Program-made: the position numbers and the translations under genes
Shown: positions 58,369 through 64,000 of the stretch, piece after piece
How positions within the stretch are numbered: position 1 is the stretch's first letter
How the letters are laid out: the number at the start of each line of letters is the position of its first letter
DNA from: Pyxicephalus adspersus
Lineage: Eukaryota; Chordata; Amphibia; Anura; Pyxicephalidae
DNA: 64,000 nt
NCBI RefSeq assembly: GCF_032062135.1
Contig: NC_092859.1
Coordinates: forward strand, 155,611,733 to 155,675,732
Direction: 5' to 3'
Notes under the pieces: model-generated
What the model was told of the DNA's origin: nothing
The model's database searches: none
Seen by the model: only the letters and a program-made list of their open reading frames with translations

Positions 58369-58611
58369 TCAAGGTACACCTGTAAAGGGCTGTGAAAGCC
58401 AGACAAGGCTAGATTTCTGCACCGCTGAAGCATAGTGCTGTAGTGTCTGGAGTAAATTCTCAAGGAATTCGGAGAGCAGCTGCTTTGATTTGTCAAACCC
58501 TCTCCACGCAAATAATCCATTCATAATGTTGATTCCTCTGGACAAATCAATCACTAACTTTGTCTCAACCTCCCCAGAAGAAGCCATACGTCCAAATGCA
58601 CTGGGCACTGA
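58369..58611 (-). other. Unrecognised open frame, possible exon
   Basis: The minus-strand frame is open for about 80 codons with regular amphipathic helix character ('GINIMNGLFAWRGFDKSKQL', then 'LSEFLENLLQTLQHYASAVQ'). A donor-like CAG|GTGTAC sits near its end (about 58377) and a weak acceptor-like 'aagtctcag' near its start. Composition and pattern look coding, but I recognise no family. It lies just beside the ribozyme-like motif, so it could also be part of an unknown retroelement. Confidence 0.25.
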
Positions 58612-58619
58612 GACTTATC

Positions 58620-59195
58620 ATCCCTTTCCACTAAGGGTTGCTGTCTGGTTTGCAACATTGTTTATAGGAAATCACTTGGGATTTTGAATGTACCTGTTGA
58701 ATTATGTCTATCCATTATGTACTTTTTACAATTGTTTCATGAATACTGAAAGACCCTCTTTTCTTATGGTTTCACTAAAATGTACCTCCTATGGTAATTG
58801 AAACTAGTTTTAATGTTTTTATAAAGAATACCTAGGGGGTTGGCAAGCAACAAGTTACCATTTGTACTAAGGGGAACCCGTTGCTATTCTTACAGTACAG
58901 GCGTATGTGTATAGGGGGAGGCCATTATTGGGCAAGCTTACAGGTGACAAAGGGTTCAGGATGGGCATCAGCATTAAAATTTAGCATCAGTAGTACAGCT
59001 GTCAGAGGGTGGGGTTATGATATGGACTCTGGATCCCTTCTTTTACTATTCTTCCATCTATATGTGGTTAATCAAAAAAGTGGGTACATTACTTTGCTCA
59101 AACATTGGAAGATAAAATGGTTCCCCTGTATAGGATTTACTGGATATTTATCTGTCTGAGTGAAGTTGTCCAAAATGATATATTATCATACACAC
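58620..59195. other. No gene recognised
   Basis: Unique DNA; the 92-codon plus frame at 58881-59159 has no recognisable domain. Confidence 0.45.
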
Positions 59196-59199
59196 TTAA

Positions 59200-59790
59200 A
59201 ATCTATGCCATACACACAAAGTATCATCGATTTGATTAACCAGGCAATAAACTCTTACAAACACGCTGCCAGCAAAAGGTTAAGCAGGGGGGTCACTGTT
59301 CTTTTCTTTCAACCACCAGTCCTGTTTTCAGGTTTAATTACTGCTGAGCATCAGAGTATTCCACGCTGCGGACACATTAATTTGCTTCTCACTCGCTTTG
59401 ATTAGACTTTGAATTGTTTACTGTTGAAGTAATTACTCCCTGGCATATTTAATAGGTGGAGAAGATTGTTATCTTTGGCACAAGGTAAAAAAAAAAAAAA
59501 AACACCTCTCGGTAAACTTAAAAGACCCTTCCACTCTTTCCAAAGTTCACGCCTGCCGCTGAGAGCAATTTGTGAGCCGTCAGTCTGGAGGCAGGGCAGC
59601 AATCCAACAAAATGATTTTTTAATGTTATTAACCAGCTGCAATCAGAGAGTTTCACTCACATAAATGCTGCAATTTCCTCCCGAGGAAATTAACCTTTTT
59701 TTTGGATATGGCATCTTGTTCTTTTATTAAGATATTTAATTAACTATTGTTTATATTTTTTAATAGTTACAATTAGCTTTGCTGTATTTA
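59200..59790. promoter_or_regulatory. Candidate conserved enhancer-like element
   Basis: Non-repetitive, with many homeodomain- and forkhead-like cores ('gattaaccaggcaataaact', 'gtttaattactgctgag', 'cacattaatttgc', 'gaagtaattactccc', 'atatttaattaac') mixed with GC patches. No frame looks coding. The call rests on motif density only. Confidence 0.27.
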
Positions 59791-59899
59791 AGAAATGTGT
59801 CAGGTGTAAGAATGGATATTTAAAGGCCATCTCCAGCCCAATGTTTTGTTGTTTTTTTGTTTTCGATAGAGAAGAGGTATTGCAGCCTTTGCTAGGTAA

Positions 59900-60180
59900 T
59901 TTAAAGCGGAACTAAACATTGTGAACAAGCAAGTCCTTAATTGAAGAAAGAGTAGGGGATGTCCCTTCTGCAATGAAAGAACCTGATCTGCATGATCAAA
60001 ATGGAAATACACTCACCTGCCCCTGTTCCACCATGAGCGTCGCTATCTTCTTTATTCTTCTCAGCCATCTTGATTGGCCAGGTTGGGATGACATAAGTCC
60101 TGCATGGGATGCCGGGGTGCACAGCTTAGTGAATTTTGGCAAGTGAGGGAAGCTATCAGGTAAGCTCAAATGTTTTATTG
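59900..60180. repeat. MITE-like repeat ('cttgattggccaggttggga' family)
   Basis: 'ttaaagcggaactaaac' opens it. 'ggatgtcccttctgcaatga', 'actcacctgcccctgttcc' and 'cttgattggccaggttggga' follow. It is close in order and sequence to 18195-18540. Confidence 0.6.
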
Positions 60181-60349
60181 CTGCATTGAATACATTTTCC
60201 CTTGTATTTAAACACCAGAAACGTGTCCTTTCCTTCACAGCTATATTGGCCTATAGATCTCAATAGGGAAGAGGAACACTTTTTAGCTCAATGTATATAG
60301 GCAAAAGACCTGGCACTACCACACCGCCATTTTTCAGGCCAAAAAATGA

Positions 60350-60560
60350 ATGCATTAAGGTTAGGATTCTTCACAGTAAGGTTTGTGAAAATGTGAAATA
60401 GGCTCTCTCAGGAAATAGTTTTTGCACATTCTACAGATTGTTGTAAGAGAAAGCTGGATACTTTTCTAGATGCACAGAAAATAAATATAAATAGATTTTA
60501 CATATATAAGGAATGAAGAAGGGAAAAGACCATGGGTTAAAGACCACAAAGGAGGTGTTT
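60350..60560 (+). pseudogene. CR1-like LINE fragment
   Basis: 'aggattcttcacagtaaggt', 'tgtgaaaatgtg' and 'gctctctcaggaaatag' match the complement of the RT C-terminus at 8.5-8.6 kb (the FFTVRSVKMWNWLPQEVV region). The 3' UTR then continues to about 60560. A short dead copy. Confidence 0.75.
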
Positions 60561-60828
60561 AGTTTGCCAAAATAATTTTGTATTAGTGGCAGTGATACCT
60601 AAAGTGCAATCATAATCATGTGTAAAATATATGACAAAAGCATATGTCAATGGTGACATGATATACAATGTGTATAATCATCCCCTGATTACTTCATTAG
60701 GGTTTCTTAGCTATAGTATATTAGACATTATAAACTAAACAAATTAATAATCCAGGCTTCATGACTAGATGAGTGTCATCATAGTCAGTTGCTTATAATC
60801 AAATGTTAAATAACCATGTAGTGTCTGT

Positions 60829-60862
60829 CCAACGCGTTTCGCCTATTAAGGCTTCCTCAGGG
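60829..60862 (-). ncRNA. Hammerhead-ribozyme-like motif, second good core
   Basis: The minus strand reads CCC, CTGAGGA, A, GCCT-TAAT-AGGC, GAAA, CGCG, TT, GG. Helix II gains a fourth pair (T-A) compared with 58256-58290, while the core stays identical. Helix I has two sure pairs. Confidence 0.4.
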
Positions 60863-61087
60863 GTATGTAATGGAGACTTTACGGTCAATAATCATGCAGA
60901 TAAGCGGTTCTATAGTAAATAGACAGGAGATATAGTAGTGTAATGTGGATTGGCTGATATTTTAGAAGAAGTCACATACTGCACAGAGATGCAAGAATAA
61001 AATTTGAAACATATTCTTAAGTTAGGTAAACATCATCCGTATTCACATGGCATAGGGATCAGTTTATCCTGTTATAGGTCTGAACCA

Positions 61088-61382
61088 GCCCTAAGGCTCT
61101 GTACACATGCTCAGTAATTGTTGTTGGAAATTATCTTTCAAGATCGCTACCAGCAACAAAAGATTGAAAGATGAAGGAAAGAGTGCCGTTCTGTCCCCTG
61201 GAGGGTAAACACAAGATTTCCGCTGCTATCTTCTCCCTTCACTTTTATTGCGGTCTTTCTTCTCCTGTCAGGACAGGTCCTTGAATGTCGGGCAACCTCC
61301 TTGCACATCAGATTCTCGCCTAAGACGGGTCGCATCGCTTATATCGGACGAGAATTATCTGATGTGTGTATATGGCCTATGT
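61088..61382. repeat. MITE with 'gctctgtacacat' ends
   Basis: The left end 'aaggctctgtacacatgctc' pairs with the right end 'tgatgtgtgtatatggcct'. The inside carries 'attgttgttgg' and 'cggacgagaattatctgatg', again partly complementary. Related in style to 6262-6478. Non-coding. Confidence 0.65.
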
Positions 61383-61389
61383 AACAATG

Positions 61390-64000
61390 CAAATAAGACC
61401 AGTTCTTTTATACAGCATTTTTTCTTTTATATTTTCTTTTCAAACTAAGAAATGCAATAAATAGCTATACTCCTCCATTTCCTGTGCACGTAATGATCCC
61501 AAACTACTTCAATTGAGGTTTTCGAGTGTTCAATAAAACCAAGAAAATGTCAGTAAAAACCACCTGTAGCCACTTCTGGGTGCCTAGTGATTGAAATTGG
61601 GAATCCAGGAACAGAAACTTCAAGACAAATTGAACATCCTTTTTTTTAGTTTTGGGTTCGCTAATACCTTTTGGCGGTAAGAAAGAAGGATATTTTTAGG
61701 GTTATAATATATAGGCAAATGTCATGCCCCTGCAACACCCCGTGTTTTGCCGATCATAAAGATGTTTTTTTTTTTTTTTTACAACTACATTTCCTCTATT
61801 TTTCCTTTTCAAAATAACACATTGAATAATTGAGAGGCTGGATGAAGAGTTCTTGCAAAATTCAATTATTTTAATAGTTTATTAATATAAAGCGATGAAT
61901 AAAGAAGTAATAAAGGAGGATATATAAGATGTAATATAAAAGGTATATATATCCACCCACCATTAGGTCTAAAATAAAGTATTGGATAGAAAAACTAAGG
62001 TTTTCACAAAAAAATCCTTCCATGTAGATGAATGGAGAATGAATAGATCAAGAAAGGCAAAATATAGGGAGGTGAAATTTCAGCTTAATTGTTTCTATTT
62101 CTTTAAAATAGTGTCAGGCTGGATACCCCCTCCATCTGGTGCTCTCTACAAAGAACAGAGAAAATGTATTACTTTGTTAGCTGTCCTGCTAGATTTTGGG
62201 CCTTGACCTGCTACTGAAGACAGTACTGCATACACTTGAACATAAATCAATCACATCAACAAAGGTACCTACTTTTACTTGAAAAAAAAACATGAAAACT
62301 AGATTGATTGGAGTATAAAACTAGGCCTCAGTCTGTTTAACTTTTTACCCCCTTGCTAAAGGGCAAAATATGTTGTATTTTTACGTTGGTTATGATGGGT
62401 CACTTGCTCCTAAATAATTTTTTCTGCATTACTGTTTGGCATCAGTAGATAGAGCTGTGTCCTCATGTAAATTGTGTAAAAAACTGTTTTGTTTTTTTTT
62501 GTTTGTTACAAACCTTACATGAGAACACAGAGCCATCTAGTCGTATGATCTGAGAACAAACAGAACTATTGCTCCAATAGCAAGTCAAAAAAATCTTGGT
62601 TTTTACAGAATGTATAGGAAGTCTTTCTGGTTGAGACATAGGTACATTTTGCAGTGAATAGGGCTGTTTTTATTTTTGGTGTGTTCCTATTACACATACA
62701 TAGCTCCAAAATGACCTTCATTTAGAGGGACTATTCATCTTTTGGAACTTTTATCCTTCATTTCTTTCATTTTCGTTTTTTATATATCATCTTCTTTTAT
62801 TCTCAAGCAATCATACATTCAAAGTGTATCTGTATGTGAGAAGAACATGTACAAAACTAACCATGGATGTTGTTGGTAGCACCATCCAGTATGTCATATT
62901 TCTCTTACTAACTGCTCTGCACCCCCTGAGACCCAACCAGTCCATTGCTGGTTTTACCTTTCCAGGAAATAAAACACTCATGCATCCCCATCATACCCCA
63001 CAATGCAAATAAACAGAAGACTTGTTTCAGATGTGAAGCTTCATCTGTATTCATCTCTTCACAGATGTGAATAAGGTTGCCATCCTTTGATTAGGTAACA
63101 GTAAACATGAACGTTCATGAGACAGAACAGCCTAGTTTTCGGGAAAGGGCATGTTTGCTGTGCCTTTGAGACATTGCTTCACGCTGAGATTGCCAGTACA
63201 GACTTCTAATGAGTTGAGAAGGAACACCTGCAGTTCAGAGCCAAAATGTTATCTAACATCATTTAATTAAATGTTTAAAGTTATTTTTTATTATCACCTA
63301 GGAATTCAATAAACATTATTGGTTCTTTTTAAGTTTAGATTGAGTATGAAAGGGCTAAGACCCCTTCAGTTTTTTATATTTCCAAGGTGAGGCAAAAAAA
63401 CACAGACAGACAGTTGTCATTGGAACAAGTGTTTCCATTGGAAGGTCTACCCTCCATGCCCCTTACAAAGACAACTGTAAACTGGGGTTTTTCCATCACT
63501 TTCTGTCCTGGCGTCATTGGTATTTATAGAGAGCTAAACTGGCTGTCCACCAGAAAAGGGCTTCTCTCAATTCACTTGGTGGACTACAGAATACATCTTC
63601 CCAATGTTAAAGAGTTTTCTTTAGTTCTAACGCACTTTCTGCCCTAAGATGACAATGCTTCTCTTCCTAAACTGCCATTTTACCCCAATGCATAAGTATG
63701 ACCAGGCTCTAAAAAGTAGGCCTTGGGTCAACTTAATTGTTTTAAATGTATGAATTTTTAAACAAATCCGTTCTATTAGAAACATTGTACAAATCCACCC
63801 AACAGCTCCTTTAACATATTCATTGCCAAGGATGTAAGGGGTGGAGAATTTCTTGCAGTATTTTCCCTTACTGTAAACATATGCTCAGTATTTCAGTGTC
63901 TATACATTTACACTCAAATGCTCCTTGAAAATTTTTATTTTTGTAAATGGGTGTAATCCATTGGTAAGAAGCCTCAGATGACATCCTCAAAGTGTGTTAA
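61390..64000. other. No gene recognised
   Basis: Unique AT-rich DNA. Frames of 60-86 codons (61982-62206, 62824-63012 and 63387-63647) have no recognisable domains. Short homopolymers occur, such as T19 at about 61760. Confidence 0.45.

Overview
The window looks like a gene-poor stretch of a frog (anuran) nuclear genome. I infer this from the repeats. There are tRNA-headed SINEs and non-LTR retrotransposon 3' ends that both finish in a '...gcgctatataaata' tail. There are also CR1-like LINE fragments, a decayed Tc1/mariner element and many palindromic non-autonomous DNA transposons. I cannot name the species. I recognise no complete host gene, no tRNA or rRNA gene and no CRISPR array. Two runs of N (15619-15785 and 52080-52735) are assembly gaps.

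Layout. 0-10 kb: unique AT-rich DNA with two SINEs (2.57-2.88 kb on +, 3.21-3.52 kb on -), a CR1-like LINE 3' end on the minus strand (8.2-9.0 kb) and a possible 33-nt microexon (9544-9576). 10-26 kb: palindromic MITEs, two minisatellites (24-bp and 30-bp units), LINE 3' ends, an enhancer-like AT-rich block (19.7-20.3 kb), a 93-codon unrecognised open frame on the minus strand (22.7 kb) and a DNA transposon containing near-perfect hairpins (25.1-25.8 kb). 26-48 kb: four same-strand insertions of one G-rich retroelement-like family (26.6, 34.2, 36.1 and 47.8 kb). 48-64 kb: the Tc1 relic (50.8 kb), a possible collagen-like exon on the minus strand (53.3 kb), more MITEs, an open minus-strand frame (58.4 kb) and an enhancer-like block (59.2-59.8 kb).

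The most interesting unit lies at about 36.1-38.6 kb. This CpG-rich element has a short first ORF with one apparent frameshift. A candidate intron with good splice sites then leads in frame into an intact SGNH-type hydrolase domain whose Ser, Gly, Asn, Asp and His motifs are all present. It is followed by a 3' UTR with AATAAA and a small hairpin. The other three copies keep only the non-coding parts and appear to be non-autonomous derivatives. The second item is a dispersed motif (five copies) that resembles a minimal hammerhead ribozyme, of the kind described in Penelope-like retroelements. The copies are imperfect, so this is a hypothesis. All repeat-family statements rest on similarity between copies inside this window and on recalled family features, not on a database search.
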